Below are positions 26,211 through 34,278 of a stretch of 64,000 bases of DNA, one piece after another (positions within the stretch are counted from its first letter, which is position 1; the number at the start of each line of letters is the position of its first letter). The DNA is taken from the NCBI RefSeq assembly GCF_040544555.1, contig NZ_JBEPKD010000016.1, positions 20,975 to 84,974 of the forward strand. The letters are read 5' to 3'. The notes under the pieces were generated by a model that saw nothing but the letters and a program-made list of their open reading frames with translations, ran no database searches and was not told the DNA's origin. The DNA comes from Halalkalibacter oceani (GTDB lineage: Bacteria; Bacillota; Bacilli; Bacillales; Bacillaceae_D). A program made the translations under genes and the position numbers.

Positions 26211-26729
26211 ATGAAGCAGGAACATATTGAAGAAGCGAGTAAAAACGTCCGCTGTATGATTTTAACGGTCTCCGGCACGAGAACCTATGAAAATGATGAA
26301 AGCGGTGCGCTTATTCGCAAGTTACTGGAAGAAAATGGACATGCGGTAACCGAGTATCAAATTGTCAAGGATGAATATAGCCAAATTCAGCACTGGTTAA
26401 AAATTGCTGCAAGCCGCGCGGATATCGATGCGATTTTAATGACAGGCGGCACGGGAATTGCCTTGCGCGATACGACTCATGAAGCAGTGCGGGACAGCTT
26501 GGACAAAGAAATGCCGGGCTTTGGTGAAATCTTCCGCCACTTAAGCTTTACAGAGGACGTCGGAACGGCGGCGATTTTAAGCAGGGCCATCGCCGGTGTG
26601 CGTGACGGCAAGGCGATTTTTTCAATGCCGGGTGCGACGGGAGCGGTGAAGCTGGCGATGGAGCGGATCATTATTCCTGAGCTCTGTCACGTCATTCAGG
26701 AAATTCTTCAGGACCAGATGAGGATGTAG
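26211..26729 (+). CDS. moaB: Molybdenum cofactor biosynthesis protein MoaB
   Basis: MogA/MoaB-type protein, adenylylating molybdopterin before molybdate insertion (in Bacillus the MoaB paralogue's activity is less clear). Motifs: ILTVSGTRTYENDESGALI near the start, MTGGTGIALRDTTHEAV for the molybdopterin site, and FSMPGATGAVKLAMERIIIPEL. 172 aa. AAAGGTGGAG precedes ATG 26211; the frame opens at GTG 26199 inside this site. Together with the molybdopterin oxidoreductase at 10951 it indicates an active cofactor pathway. Confidence 0.92.
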   Translation: MKQEHIEEASKNVRCMILTVSGTRTYENDESGALIRKLLEENGHAVTEYQIVKDEYSQIQHWLKIAASRADIDAILMTGGTGIALRDTTHEAVRDSLDKEMPGFGEIFRHLSFTEDVGTAAILSRAIAGVRDGKAIFSMPGATGAVKLAMERIIIPELCHVIQEILQDQMRM

Positions 26730-26735
26730 GTGCTT

Positions 26736-26814
26736 CGAGCTTGAGACAAAAGGGTTGCTTTTCCCTTTTGTCTTTTTCTTAAGCTCGAAAGCAGGCGCAG
26801 AACGGAGCCGCTGC
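26736..26814 (+). terminator. Terminator after moaB; bipartite hairpin repeat copy
   Basis: Inner stem GACAAAAGGG (26745-26754) with CCCTTTTGTC (26763-26772) and TTTTTC as terminator, wrapped by CGAGCTT (26736-26742) and AAGCTCG (26781-26787). A second hairpin follows (26791-26814, containing GCAGAACGGAGCC). The same order and inner sequences occur, inverted, at 25539-25610. Confidence 0.8.
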
Positions 26815-26826
26815 GATGTTTTTTTC

Positions 26827-27750
26827 TTATATTTGATGCTGGGTATAGCGGCCGGCTTTTGTAAGCTGCTGCAAGATGTTGATTTCATCTTCGGTCAGCT
26901 CTGCCTGTTGCATAGCTGCACTGCTTGCGATAATTTGCTCAGGCTTGCTGGCACCGGCTACGACGGAGGCGACGGCTGGCGACGCTAAGCAATAACCAAA
27001 CGCAAGCACATGAATGTCTTTCTCGCCGACGATGGTTTCTGACAGCTTTTGCTTGAATGCGGTCAATTCGTCATAGGAATAATCGAGATAGCCATTTTCC
27101 TTGATCGCGGAGGAAGCTTGCGCCAGCGAACGGTTCGTGAGCAGCCCCTTTGCCAGCGGTCCTCTCGCCAGCACGCTGATGTGATGCTCCTCTAATAAAG
27201 GAAATAGCGGCTCAGGACGTCTGTCGAGCAGGCTGTATTGCATCATTACGCTGACGATGGAAGAGCGTTTGACATACTCGCGAATCACATTCGGTCGAAT
27301 GGAAGAAATGCCGTAGTAACGAATCACGCCTTCCTGTTTTAACTCCTCAAAGGCTTCTATCGTCTCATCAATATGATCCTCAATTGTCCCGCCATGCAGC
27401 TGAAATAAATCAATATAGTCAGTTTGAAGCCGGGTAAGACTTTGCTTTAAAGCGGATTTGATATGCTTTTTCGAAGGATCCCAGCTCCAGCCTTCTTTTC
27501 CCGGTTCAAAACGGTTTCCAGCTTTCGTCGCGAGGATGATGTCGCCCCGCTTTTGCTTGATCACTTCCCCGATGATCGTCTCATTCATCCCTTGATCGTA
27601 TAAGTCAGCAGTATCGAGATAGTTGATCCCCTCTGCAAGCGCGGCGTCAATAACCGCTGCTGCTTCCTTCTTGTTTGTGCCGATGCTCATACACCCTAAG
27701 CCAAGCTCACTAACGATAAGCTCTGAATTGCCAATGCGGCGTTTTTTCAT
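26827..27750 (-). CDS. Aldo/keto reductase
   Basis: NADPH-dependent (beta/alpha)8 oxidoreductase of the AKR family, similar in organisation to Bacillus YqkF-type enzymes. Catalytic tetrad visible: Asp and Tyr in LDTADLYDQG, Lys in LATKAGNRF, His in LFQLHGG. C-terminal cofactor motif SVVAGASKPEQI. 307 aa. ATG 27750 is chosen because GAGAGGA lies 9 bases before it and directly abuts the ATG at 27759. The substrate cannot be told from sequence. Confidence 0.92.
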   Translation of the reverse strand: MKKRRIGNSELIVSELGLGCMSIGTNKKEAAAVIDAALAEGINYLDTADLYDQGMNETIIGEVIKQKRGDIILATKAGNRFEPGKEGWSWDPSKKHIKSALKQSLTRLQTDYIDLFQLHGGTIEDHIDETIEAFEELKQEGVIRYYGISSIRPNVIREYVKRSSIVSVMMQYSLLDRRPEPLFPLLEEHHISVLARGPLAKGLLTNRSLAQASSAIKENGYLDYSYDELTAFKQKLSETIVGEKDIHVLAFGYCLASPAVASVVAGASKPEQIIASSAAMQQAELTEDEINILQQLTKAGRYTQHQI

Positions 27751-27860
27751 CGCAATCATCCTCTCTGTTTTCGTTTATTTCAGACTAATAGGTCCTCCAC
27801 CATCTATTATGGCATATCAAAAACGGACAAGTCATATAGTTTACTAAAGAGCAAAAGGAG

Positions 27861-27933
27861 GCCACTGAAAAACAACTTCCTTTTTCGTAACTAAAAACTG
27901 CTGTAAAAGTGAAAATCGTACTTTTTTAGCAGC
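27861..27933 (-). repeat. Dispersed composite hairpin repeat, complete copy, inverted
   Basis: Read on the minus strand it has a hairpin module (GCTGCTAAAAAAGTACGA and onwards) followed by the GTTACGAAAAAGGAAGTT module ending CAGTGGC. Order and sequence match 49200-49271 on the plus strand. It lies 23 bases before spoIVFA and may carry a terminator for upstream transcription in either direction. Confidence 0.8.
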
Positions 27934-27956
27934 TTGGCAAAAAGAGGGGGGAGGAC

Positions 27957-28745
27957 ATGTCCGATCGGTTAAACAAGGTACGCAGAGAATTGGAAAAAAA
28001 GAGACGGCAGATTGACAGCAGTCGAAAAGGACGGGAGCGAGCGATTCCCCTGCTGATGAACCGTCATGAGGAGTCGAGAGAAGATTTTGACGTGTATGTT
28101 CACCAGGAGAAGGAGGAGCGGGAGCATCGCGGAAAGCCAGGTGACTTTCTTGTCTTTCGGATTATGACAGCGGTTTGTTTGGCGCTCGTAATCGCGATTC
28201 TGTTTAAGTCTAATTCTCCACAGCTTGATGGAATGAAGGCATTTATTACGGATGCCTATGAACAGGAGCTGCAATTTGCGGCAATTGCCAACTGGTATGA
28301 AAACCAGTTTGGAAGGCCGCTTGCTCTCGTGCCGGTCAACCAGGAGGTCGCTCAGGGTGATCCAGAGGAGCAGGTCGAAATGGTCTATGCTTTGCCAGCG
28401 GCCGGGACGATCCGTGAAGATTTCCAGCAAAACGGCAGCGGTATTTTGATTGAAACCGGGCTTGAGGCTGAGGTTGAAGCCGTGAAAGGCGGATATGTGA
28501 TTTCAGTCGGGGAACGGGAGGAAGAGAACCTTGGAAAAACGGTAGTCGTTCAGCATTATGACGGAACAGAGTCACTTTACGGGATGCTTGATGACATCGG
28601 TGTGAAGATGTATGACCATATCCAGGCAGGGGCGAAGATCGGCACCGTCTCCATTAATGAAGAGGCGCAAAAAGGAATTTTTTATTTCGCATTAAAAAAG
28701 GACGAACATTATATTGATCCAACAGATGTCCTTTCCTTTGAATAA
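27957..28745 (+). CDS. spoIVFA: Stage IV sporulation protein FA
   Basis: Membrane protein of the mother-cell engulfing membrane that holds and, with BofA, inhibits the protease SpoIVFB until SpoIVB cleaves it. 262 aa: charged N-terminus, one membrane segment (about 67-83), and an extracytoplasmic degenerate M23/LytM domain (about 150-255, AAGTIREDFQQNGSGILIET and HYDGTESLYGMLDDIGV). The metal-binding HxH of active peptidases is absent, as expected. GGGGGGAGGA precedes the ATG. Its stop overlaps the spoIVFB start region. Confidence 0.92.
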   Translation: MSDRLNKVRRELEKKRRQIDSSRKGRERAIPLLMNRHEESREDFDVYVHQEKEEREHRGKPGDFLVFRIMTAVCLALVIAILFKSNSPQLDGMKAFITDAYEQELQFAAIANWYENQFGRPLALVPVNQEVAQGDPEEQVEMVYALPAAGTIREDFQQNGSGILIETGLEAEVEAVKGGYVISVGEREEENLGKTVVVQHYDGTESLYGMLDDIGVKMYDHIQAGAKIGTVSINEEAQKGIFYFALKKDEHYIDPTDVLSFE

Positions 28746-29613
28746 GATGCGCGATTTGCTGATCAAAGTCAAAATCAACCCTTTGTTTTGGCTAGTGCTC
28801 GGGATCGGGGTTGCTACTGGATACTTCCGTGAAGTGCTGATGGTTTTTCTGATTGTGTTTATTCATGAGCTGGGGCATGCTTTCGCTGCGATTGCTTTTA
28901 AATGGCGGATTTACAAAATAGAGCTGCTCCCATTTGGCGGCGTGGCAGAAGTGGATCATGGCGGGAATCGTCCCATTTACGAAGAAGCGATCGTCGTTAT
29001 CGCCGGGCCTTTGCAGCATCTTTGGATGATGCTCGCCTCATTTGCCTGCATCGGGCTGCCTTTTTGGAGCGCAGCTGATCATCAGCTGTTTGTCTGGCAT
29101 AATCTGATGATCCTCGGCTTTAATCTCATTCCTATACTTCCGCTTGACGGAGGACGGCTGCTCCATCTCTGGCTCACAGCTGTGTTGCCTTATCAGAAAG
29201 CGTTGCTGCGGGCGCGTCAGCTTTCAATCGGGGCGCTCGTGTTACTCGTCTTGCTCAGCGCGGTCTATTTTCCGTTTCATTTGAATTTATGGGTCGTGAT
29301 TTCCTTTTTGCTGCTGGCCAATTATTTTGAGTGGAAACAGCGCCATTATCATTTCATGCGCTTTCTTATGACTCGCTCAAATGAAAGCGCAGCTCGGCGC
29401 CATTCTGTCATCCGCCTTAAGGATTCACTCGCCGTGCGGGACGCGGTCAAGCAATTACGAAGAGGCTACCGGCACGACTTTCGCATTTACCGGCGGTGGC
29501 AGGCATCTGTCGCTCACGTAACGGAAGCAGAGCTCGTGCAAGCTTTTTTTCAAATGAAAAACCCTCACGCCCCTCTTTCCTCATTCCCTTTTGCTCAGGA
29601 CGACAGAAGATAA
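28738..29613 (+). CDS. spoIVFB: Stage IV sporulation protein FB, intramembrane metalloprotease
   Basis: Site-2-type zinc protease that cleaves pro-sigma-K inside the mother cell. From the TTG at 28738 (MNKMRDLLIKVKINPLFW) the zinc motif HELGH is H43-E44-H47 and the second ligand is D137 in NLIPILPLDGGR, the same numbers as in the B. subtilis protein, which is why I prefer this start to ATG 28747 or ATG 28726; no start has a clear ribosome site, so coupling to spoIVFA (8-base overlap) is likely. About six membrane segments and a cytoplasmic C-terminal CBS-like region. 291 aa. Confidence 0.9.
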   Translation: MNKMRDLLIKVKINPLFWLVLGIGVATGYFREVLMVFLIVFIHELGHAFAAIAFKWRIYKIELLPFGGVAEVDHGGNRPIYEEAIVVIAGPLQHLWMMLASFACIGLPFWSAADHQLFVWHNLMILGFNLIPILPLDGGRLLHLWLTAVLPYQKALLRARQLSIGALVLLVLLSAVYFPFHLNLWVVISFLLLANYFEWKQRHYHFMRFLMTRSNESAARRHSVIRLKDSLAVRDAVKQLRRGYRHDFRIYRRWQASVAHVTEAELVQAFFQMKNPHAPLSSFPFAQDDRR

Positions 29614-29695
29614 GGCAGGATAATTGTCGAGCAGCGGGGACAAGAATAAGGTACAATAGAGAGAAGAATGTTCATGAATAAAAGGGGTTACGAGA

Positions 29696-31201
29696 GTGAA
29701 AAAGATCTACTTCAATATGGCGACGAGAGAACGGCGGGCGGCGATTGTGGAGAACGGCGAAGTGGTCGAGCTGATGATAGAGCGTCCGGTACATAACCGT
29801 GTGGTCAGCAATGTTTACCGTGGGAAGGTGGTCAATGTGCTGCCGGGGATGCAGGCGGCATTCATCGATATTGGACGAGACAAAAACGGCTTTCTGTACC
29901 GTGATGACTTGCTTTCTTTTCATTTATCAACGGAGGATGAGGCCGAGAAAAAGCGCAGAAGTATTTCCGAATTTGTGAAGGAAGGCGAAGAGATCCTTGT
30001 CCAGGTGACAAAAGAAGGCTTCGGGACAAAAGGGCCGCGCTTGACGGGAGTCGTCTCATTTCCGGGAAAATTTATCGTTTATATGCCACAGGGAGGCTAT
30101 GTCGGGGTGTCGCGCCGCTTTTCCTCCGAGGAAGAGCGGGAGCGCTTGCGGCAGGTGGGAGAATCCTTGCTGGAAGGAGATGAAGGGCTGATTATTCGGA
30201 CGTCCTGTGAAGGTCAGTCAGCGGAAGTGATCGCAAGCGAGCTGCAATTCATGCGCGAGCGCTGGCACAAGCTGTGGGAGCAGGAAAAGCATCGTAAGGC
30301 TCCTGCGCTCATTCATCAGGATACCGGCTTAATTGAGCGGATTATGCGCGATTTTTCTTTTGCTACGGTCAGCGAAATCGTTGTTGACCACCTTGAAGAA
30401 TACCGCCAGCTAAAGGGACTGCTTGCTCCTTATGGTCAGGGGGAAACGACACTCCGCCTCTATCATGAAAAGGAGAACATCTTTACTGCGTTCGGGATTG
30501 AAAAGGAACTGGAACGGGCGATGAAACGGCAGGTCTGGCTGAAAAACGGCGCTTATCTGATGATCGATCAAACGGAGGCGCTGACGGTGATCGATGTCAA
30601 TACCGGTAAATTCACCGGTAAGACAAATCTCCATGACACGATTCGCAAAACGAATGCCGAAGCGGCAAAGGAAATTGCCAAACAGCTGCGCCTCCGTGAT
30701 ATTTCCGGCATCATTATCATTGACTTCATCGATATGAAGCGTGAAGACGATCAGAAATATGTCCTGGAGACCTTTGAACAGGCGCTCAAGGGTGACCGGA
30801 CGAAAACGAGCATTCACGGCCTTACCGGGCTTGGCCTCGTGGAGATGACGAGGAAAAAAATCAGGCAGAACTTGCAGGCAAGCTTATCGAAAGCATGCCC
30901 GACGTGCGGCGGCAAAGGAGCAGTGCTGTCAGATGAAGCACAGGCGTTTAAGATTGAGCGTCAGCTTTGGGAATATCGCGGAATGGGTGAGGAAGCGCTT
31001 CTGCTTGAGCTGCCATCCCATGTCGCGACCGTTTTATTCGGGGCGAAATCGGAGCATTTGAAAAGGCTGGAAGAGGCGCTTGGCTTTCGGATCCTTGTCT
31101 TTCCAAACCGGAAAATGGCCGAGGAAAGCTTCGCGATCCGCTTTATCGGCACGCTGACTGAGGCTTCCGCCCAGCTTGAGCGATTGAAGGCGGGAGTATA
31201 A
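29696..31201 (+). CDS. rng: Ribonuclease G/E family endoribonuclease
   Basis: RNase E/G-family endonuclease for rRNA and mRNA processing, cytosolic. S1 domain (about 35-120), 5'-sensor and DNase I-like domains with catalytic aspartates in LTVIDVNTGKFTG and IIIIDFIDM, and the zinc-link CPTCGGKG near residue 404. 501 aa. GTG start with AAAGGGG 8 bases before it. B. subtilis 168 lacks an RNase E/G homologue (it uses RNase Y and J), whereas many other Bacillaceae carry one before rplU. Confidence 0.94.
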   Translation: MKKIYFNMATRERRAAIVENGEVVELMIERPVHNRVVSNVYRGKVVNVLPGMQAAFIDIGRDKNGFLYRDDLLSFHLSTEDEAEKKRRSISEFVKEGEEILVQVTKEGFGTKGPRLTGVVSFPGKFIVYMPQGGYVGVSRRFSSEEERERLRQVGESLLEGDEGLIIRTSCEGQSAEVIASELQFMRERWHKLWEQEKHRKAPALIHQDTGLIERIMRDFSFATVSEIVVDHLEEYRQLKGLLAPYGQGETTLRLYHEKENIFTAFGIEKELERAMKRQVWLKNGAYLMIDQTEALTVIDVNTGKFTGKTNLHDTIRKTNAEAAKEIAKQLRLRDISGIIIIDFIDMKREDDQKYVLETFEQALKGDRTKTSIHGLTGLGLVEMTRKKIRQNLQASLSKACPTCGGKGAVLSDEAQAFKIERQLWEYRGMGEEALLLELPSHVATVLFGAKSEHLKRLEEALGFRILVFPNRKMAEESFAIRFIGTLTEASAQLERLKAGV

Positions 31202-31225
31202 AGCAGCCGTTGACAGAGCTGCTTT
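31200..31225 (+). terminator. rng terminator overlapping the rplU promoter
   Basis: Perfect 8-bp stem AAAGCAGC (31200-31207) with GCTGCTTT (31218-31225), starting within the rng stop codon. Its loop contains the -35 of the next promoter. The T-run is short (TTTATTTG). Confidence 0.6.
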
Positions 31226-31239
31226 ATTTGTGCTAAAAT
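31210..31239 (+). promoter_or_regulatory. rplU-prp-rpmA promoter
   Basis: Consensus -35 TTGACA (31210-31215), 18-base spacer, -10 TAAAAT (31234-31239) with an extended TGC. Confidence 0.85.
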
Positions 31240-31245
31240 AGCGCT

Positions 31246-31340
31246 TGTTAGTTATTTGGTCGCACCCAAACGACTACAACCGCTCAGAGAAGGTCGCAAA
31301 CGGATTTTTCCTACCTTTGATGGCGAGTCTGAGTATATGA
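31246..31340 (+). ncRNA. L21 ribosomal leader
   Basis: The untranslated leader of rplU carries the ACGACTACAACCGCTCAGA segment and following AAGGTCGCAAACGG characteristic of the Bacillota L21 leader, thought to bind L21 for autoregulation. It ends before the AGGAGG site. Confidence 0.8.
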
Positions 31341-31352
31341 GGAGGTGCAAGT

Positions 31353-31661
31353 ATGTACGCAATTATTGAAACTGGTGGAAAGCAAATCAAAGTTCAAGAA
31401 GGCCAGGAAGTTTACATTGAGAAATTGGACGCAGAAGCTGGAGAAACAGTGAGCTTCGACAACGTTCTTTTTGTCGGTGGCGATGAAGTGAAGGTTGGTG
31501 CTCCTTTTGTTGAGGGCGCTACTGTAACGGCTAAGGTTGAAAAGCATGGTCGTCAAAAGAAAATCATCGTTTGGAAAATGAAGGCGAAAAAGAATTACCG
31601 TCGTAAGCAAGGTCACCGTCAGCCGTACACGAAAGTGGTAATCGAAAAGATTAACGCCTAA
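31353..31661 (+). CDS. rplU: 50S ribosomal protein L21
   Basis: Large-subunit protein binding 23S rRNA. 102 aa, starts MYAIIETGGKQIKVQEGQEV, C-terminus KKNYRRKQGHRQPYTKVVIE is the family signature. GAGGAGG precedes the ATG. First gene of rplU-prp-rpmA, regulated by the L21 leader. Confidence 0.98.
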   Translation: MYAIIETGGKQIKVQEGQEVYIEKLDAEAGETVSFDNVLFVGGDEVKVGAPFVEGATVTAKVEKHGRQKKIIVWKMKAKKNYRRKQGHRQPYTKVVIEKINA

Positions 31662-31668
31662 GTGTCCG

Positions 31669-32010
31669 ATGATTACGGTAAAAGTAAAACGCAATGATAA
31701 CGCTGAGATCGTTTCTTTTACGATGAGTGGACATGCAGACTCCGGTCCGTATGGGTACGATCTCGTTTGCGCTGGCGCTTCAGCCGTTTCGATTGGAGCT
31801 GTAAATGCGATCATCTCCCTATGTCAGGTCGATCCTGAGATTGAAATGGAGGAGAATGGCGGCTTTCTCCGCTGTACCGTTCCGATGGATGTAGAACGTG
31901 CGACATTTGAGAAAGTCCAGCTTTTGCTCGAGGCGATGCTCGTGTCGCTGCAGTCGATCGCTGAAGAATACAGTAAGCATATTGAAATTGACGATAAATA
32001 TGGGAGGTGA
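31669..32010 (+). CDS. prp: Ribosomal-processing cysteine protease Prp
   Basis: Cysteine protease that removes the N-terminal extension of L27, encoded by the next gene. Catalytic dyad H22 (SGHADSGPYG) and C34 (DLVCAGASA). 113 aa (B. subtilis YsxB). It starts 7 bases after rplU, and its stop lies within the rpmA ribosome site. Confidence 0.96.
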   Translation: MITVKVKRNDNAEIVSFTMSGHADSGPYGYDLVCAGASAVSIGAVNAIISLCQVDPEIEMEENGGFLRCTVPMDVERATFEKVQLLLEAMLVSLQSIAEEYSKHIEIDDKYGR

Positions 32011-32015
32011 ATTCC

Positions 32016-32294
32016 ATGTTGAAAATGAATCTACAATTTTTCGCATCGAAAAAAGGGGTAGGTAGTACGAAGAACGGTCGTGACTCACGTTCAAAGCGCC
32101 TTGGTGCTAAGCGTGCTGACGGTCAAGCGGTAACAGGCGGTTCGATTCTTGTTCGCCAACGCGGTACTCGTGTTTACCCTGGTGTGAATGTCGGTAAAGG
32201 TGGAGACGATACACTTTTTGCGAAGGTTGACGGTGTTGTGAAATATGAGCGCGTCGGTCGTGATCGCAAGCAGGTGAGCGTGTATCCTGCATAA
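32016..32294 (+). CDS. rpmA: 50S ribosomal protein L27 with cleavable N-terminus
   Basis: 92 aa. The N-terminal extension MLKMNLQFFA is cut after residue 10 by Prp to expose SKKGVGSTKNGRDS, which reaches the peptidyl-transferase centre. GGGAGGTGA before the ATG at 32016 selects this start; the frame opens at GTG 32007. In B. subtilis spo0B-obg follow; here a terminator and unrelated genes follow. Confidence 0.98.
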   Translation: MLKMNLQFFASKKGVGSTKNGRDSRSKRLGAKRADGQAVTGGSILVRQRGTRVYPGVNVGKGGDDTLFAKVDGVVKYERVGRDRKQVSVYPA

Positions 32295-32298
32295 TAAG

Positions 32299-32342
32299 GA
32301 AGAGGGTGTCCTGAAGCGAAGGCTTTTGGGCACCCTCTTTAC
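32299..32342 (+). terminator. Terminator after rpmA
   Basis: AAGAGGGTG (32300-32308) pairs with CACCCTCTT (32331-32339), extended by GTCC/GGG inside, 5 bases after the rpmA stop. Confidence 0.85.
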
Positions 32343-32371
32343 ACATCAGTCATGAGGAAGCTTGCTCGGTG

Positions 32372-32400
32372 TTTATTTTCTGAATATTTAGAACTATACT
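32372..32400 (+). promoter_or_regulatory. Candidate promoter of the AraC-regulator operon
   Basis: TTTATT (32372-32377), 17-base spacer, TATACT (32395-32400), 24 bases before the araC-type start. Confidence 0.5.
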
Positions 32401-32423
32401 ATTTTCAAGAAAGGGGGGAGGAG

Positions 32424-33221
32424 ATGAAGGACTGGACAAAAGAAAAGGCGGTTGATCAGGTGCTCGATTATATTCACAACCACCTTGATGCACCGCTTTC
32501 TTTAGAACAGCTTGCAAGCGAAGCGGCGTATAGCCCGTATCATTTTTCGCGTCTTTTCAAGGAAAGAACGGGTCTTTCCCCGCATTATTACATCGCATCC
32601 CTCCGTCTCCAGCACGCAAAGGAATTGCTGCTGACGACAAACTTGACGATCCGTGATATCGGGATGGAAATCGGCCAGCAAAGCCTCGGAACATTTACAA
32701 CGCGATTTACGGAACGGGTCGGGATGACGCCTGCTTTTTTTCGGCGCTCCGAGGAGCTTACCGAGCAGCTAATTGGCCGCTTGCAGGATGCCGGGGAGTG
32801 GAAGGCGCTCCTCCCTGTTCAACCAGGTGGCAGTGTGGTAGAAGGCAGCATCCAGTCAGCCCATCCAATTTCGGGTGTGATTCTTGTCGGCTTGTTTACG
32901 AAGCCGATTCCGGAAGGCTTGCCCGCTTATGGAACATTGCTCGCCTCCCCAGGAGAGTTTTCATTTTCCGGCGTCGAACCGGGTACATACTTTTTATTGG
33001 CTACATCGGTAGAGTGGGGGACGGCTGCGCAAAGCATTTTAGTTCCGCACGAGACATTGCGCTGCCGCTCCCCGTATCCGATTATCATCTCCGGTCGGAA
33101 CCGGGTGCCCTATCAAGCATTATCATTGCATCCACCGCGCATCGGCGAACCGCCAATTTTAATTTCCTTGCCTATTTTAATGAAGAAATTTCTTAGCGAG
33201 CAGCTTCTTCGCAAAATATAA
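32424..33221 (+). CDS. AraC-family transcriptional regulator
   Basis: 265 aa. The DNA-binding domain is N-terminal (about 8-110) with two helix-turn-helix motifs: LSLEQLASEAAYSPYHFSRL and the second ending SLGTFTTRFTERVGMTPAFF. The remainder (about 130-265) is an unassigned ligand-sensing-like domain with beta-rich sequence (GVILVGLFTKPIPEGLPAYG). GGGGGGAGGAG precedes ATG 32424. It likely regulates itself and the three enzymes downstream (inference from arrangement). The inducer is unknown. Confidence 0.88.
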   Translation: MKDWTKEKAVDQVLDYIHNHLDAPLSLEQLASEAAYSPYHFSRLFKERTGLSPHYYIASLRLQHAKELLLTTNLTIRDIGMEIGQQSLGTFTTRFTERVGMTPAFFRRSEELTEQLIGRLQDAGEWKALLPVQPGGSVVEGSIQSAHPISGVILVGLFTKPIPEGLPAYGTLLASPGEFSFSGVEPGTYFLLATSVEWGTAAQSILVPHETLRCRSPYPIIISGRNRVPYQALSLHPPRIGEPPILISLPILMKKFLSEQLLRKI

Positions 33222-33283
33222 GAAATGTTGACCCGCAACTCTGTCTATAATGAAAGACAAATGGCTGATAAGGAGTGGCGGAC

Positions 33284-33643
33284 ATGACAAATGATGAAAC
33301 ATTTATTCGGGAGTTTGACCAGGCTTTTACTTCCGGCAACCTTACGTGGATTGCCGAGCATGTAGTGGAGGATATTGAATGGACTGTAATTGGCGAGCCT
33401 GCATTGAAAGGGAAACAGGCCCTGCTTGATGGAATCTCGCAAATGATGGCGCAGCCGCTGGAGGAGCATCAGTTGCTACGGGTTGTCGCCAATCAGCAGT
33501 GGGCCGTCGTGGAAGGCACAATGGAGATGGAGATTGAACAAGGGATCAGACATGCTTTCTCTGTTTGTGATCTGTACGATCTGGAGGACGGAAAAGTGAA
33601 AGCGCTGACGACTTATGTTGTTGATCGCGGAGAGGTGAAATAG
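33284..33643 (+). CDS. NTF2/SnoaL-like fold protein
   Basis: 119-aa cone-shaped NTF2-like domain, recognisable from FDQAFTSGNLTWIAEHVVEDIEW, the middle GKQALLDGISQMM and the C-terminal SVCDLYDLEDGKVKALTTYV. Family members act as isomerases, hydrolases or binding proteins; nothing here fixes the reaction. AAGGAG is 8 bases before ATG 33284. Two bases separate it from the next gene. A TATAAT at 33246 suggests an internal promoter, though without a well-spaced -35. Confidence 0.82.
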   Translation: MTNDETFIREFDQAFTSGNLTWIAEHVVEDIEWTVIGEPALKGKQALLDGISQMMAQPLEEHQLLRVVANQQWAVVEGTMEMEIEQGIRHAFSVCDLYDLEDGKVKALTTYVVDRGEVK

Positions 33644-33645
33644 CG

Positions 33646-34278
33646 ATGGCCGCATTTGCTGATTTGTCGATCTCGCTTGACGGATTTATCACCGGACCGA
33701 ACAGTTCCGAAGAGCATCCTCTTGGAACGGGCGGTCGTATTCTCCATGAATGGGTCTATCAGCTTGGCAGCTGGCGGGAGCGTCACGGTCTGGACGGAGG
33801 AATGGAAAGTTACGAGTCGGCTCATTTGCAGTCGTTGATTGATCGGACGGGGGCGGTGATCATCGGGCGGACAATGTTCGACCACGGTGAGCGTTATTGG
33901 GGGAGTCGTCCTCCTTTTCACGTTCCTGTTTTCGTCCTGACTCATGAGCCGCGCCCTCCGCAGGAAATGGAAGGCGGCACTACCTTTATCTTCTGTACGG
34001 ACGGTTTGGCTGCGGCTTATCAAGCGGCCAAAGCGGCAGCGGGTGAAAAGGAGGTTTCGGTTGGCGGGGGAGCGGACGTCGTGCAGCAATGTCTTGCGGC
34101 TGGTCTTCTTAATGAGCTTCATTTGCACATCGTCCCGGTACTGCTCGGTGACGGAGTAAGGCTGTTCGAACATCGCGGTAATCATTTACCGAATCTGGAG
34201 CTAACAAGCCAATCGACGAGTGGCTCGGTGATCCATGCCAGCTTTCGCGTCAGCCAGAGCGGAGGGGGCGTTCAATGA
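33646..34278 (+). CDS. Dihydrofolate reductase/RibD C-terminal-like protein, first of a pair
   Basis: 210-aa RibD_C/DHFR-fold protein. N-terminal MAAFADLSISLDGFITGPNS is the fold's first strand and glycine loop; VIIGRTMFDHGERYWG and KEVSVGGGADVVQQCL match the NADPH-binding segments; ELHLHIVPVLLGDGVRLF is the C-terminal signature. Such proteins are usually NADPH-dependent reductases of unknown substrate. No clear ribosome site; coupling to the preceding stop is likely. Overlaps the next paralogue by 4 bases. Confidence 0.85.
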   Translation: MAAFADLSISLDGFITGPNSSEEHPLGTGGRILHEWVYQLGSWRERHGLDGGMESYESAHLQSLIDRTGAVIIGRTMFDHGERYWGSRPPFHVPVFVLTHEPRPPQEMEGGTTFIFCTDGLAAAYQAAKAAAGEKEVSVGGGADVVQQCLAAGLLNELHLHIVPVLLGDGVRLFEHRGNHLPNLELTSQSTSGSVIHASFRVSQSGGGVQ

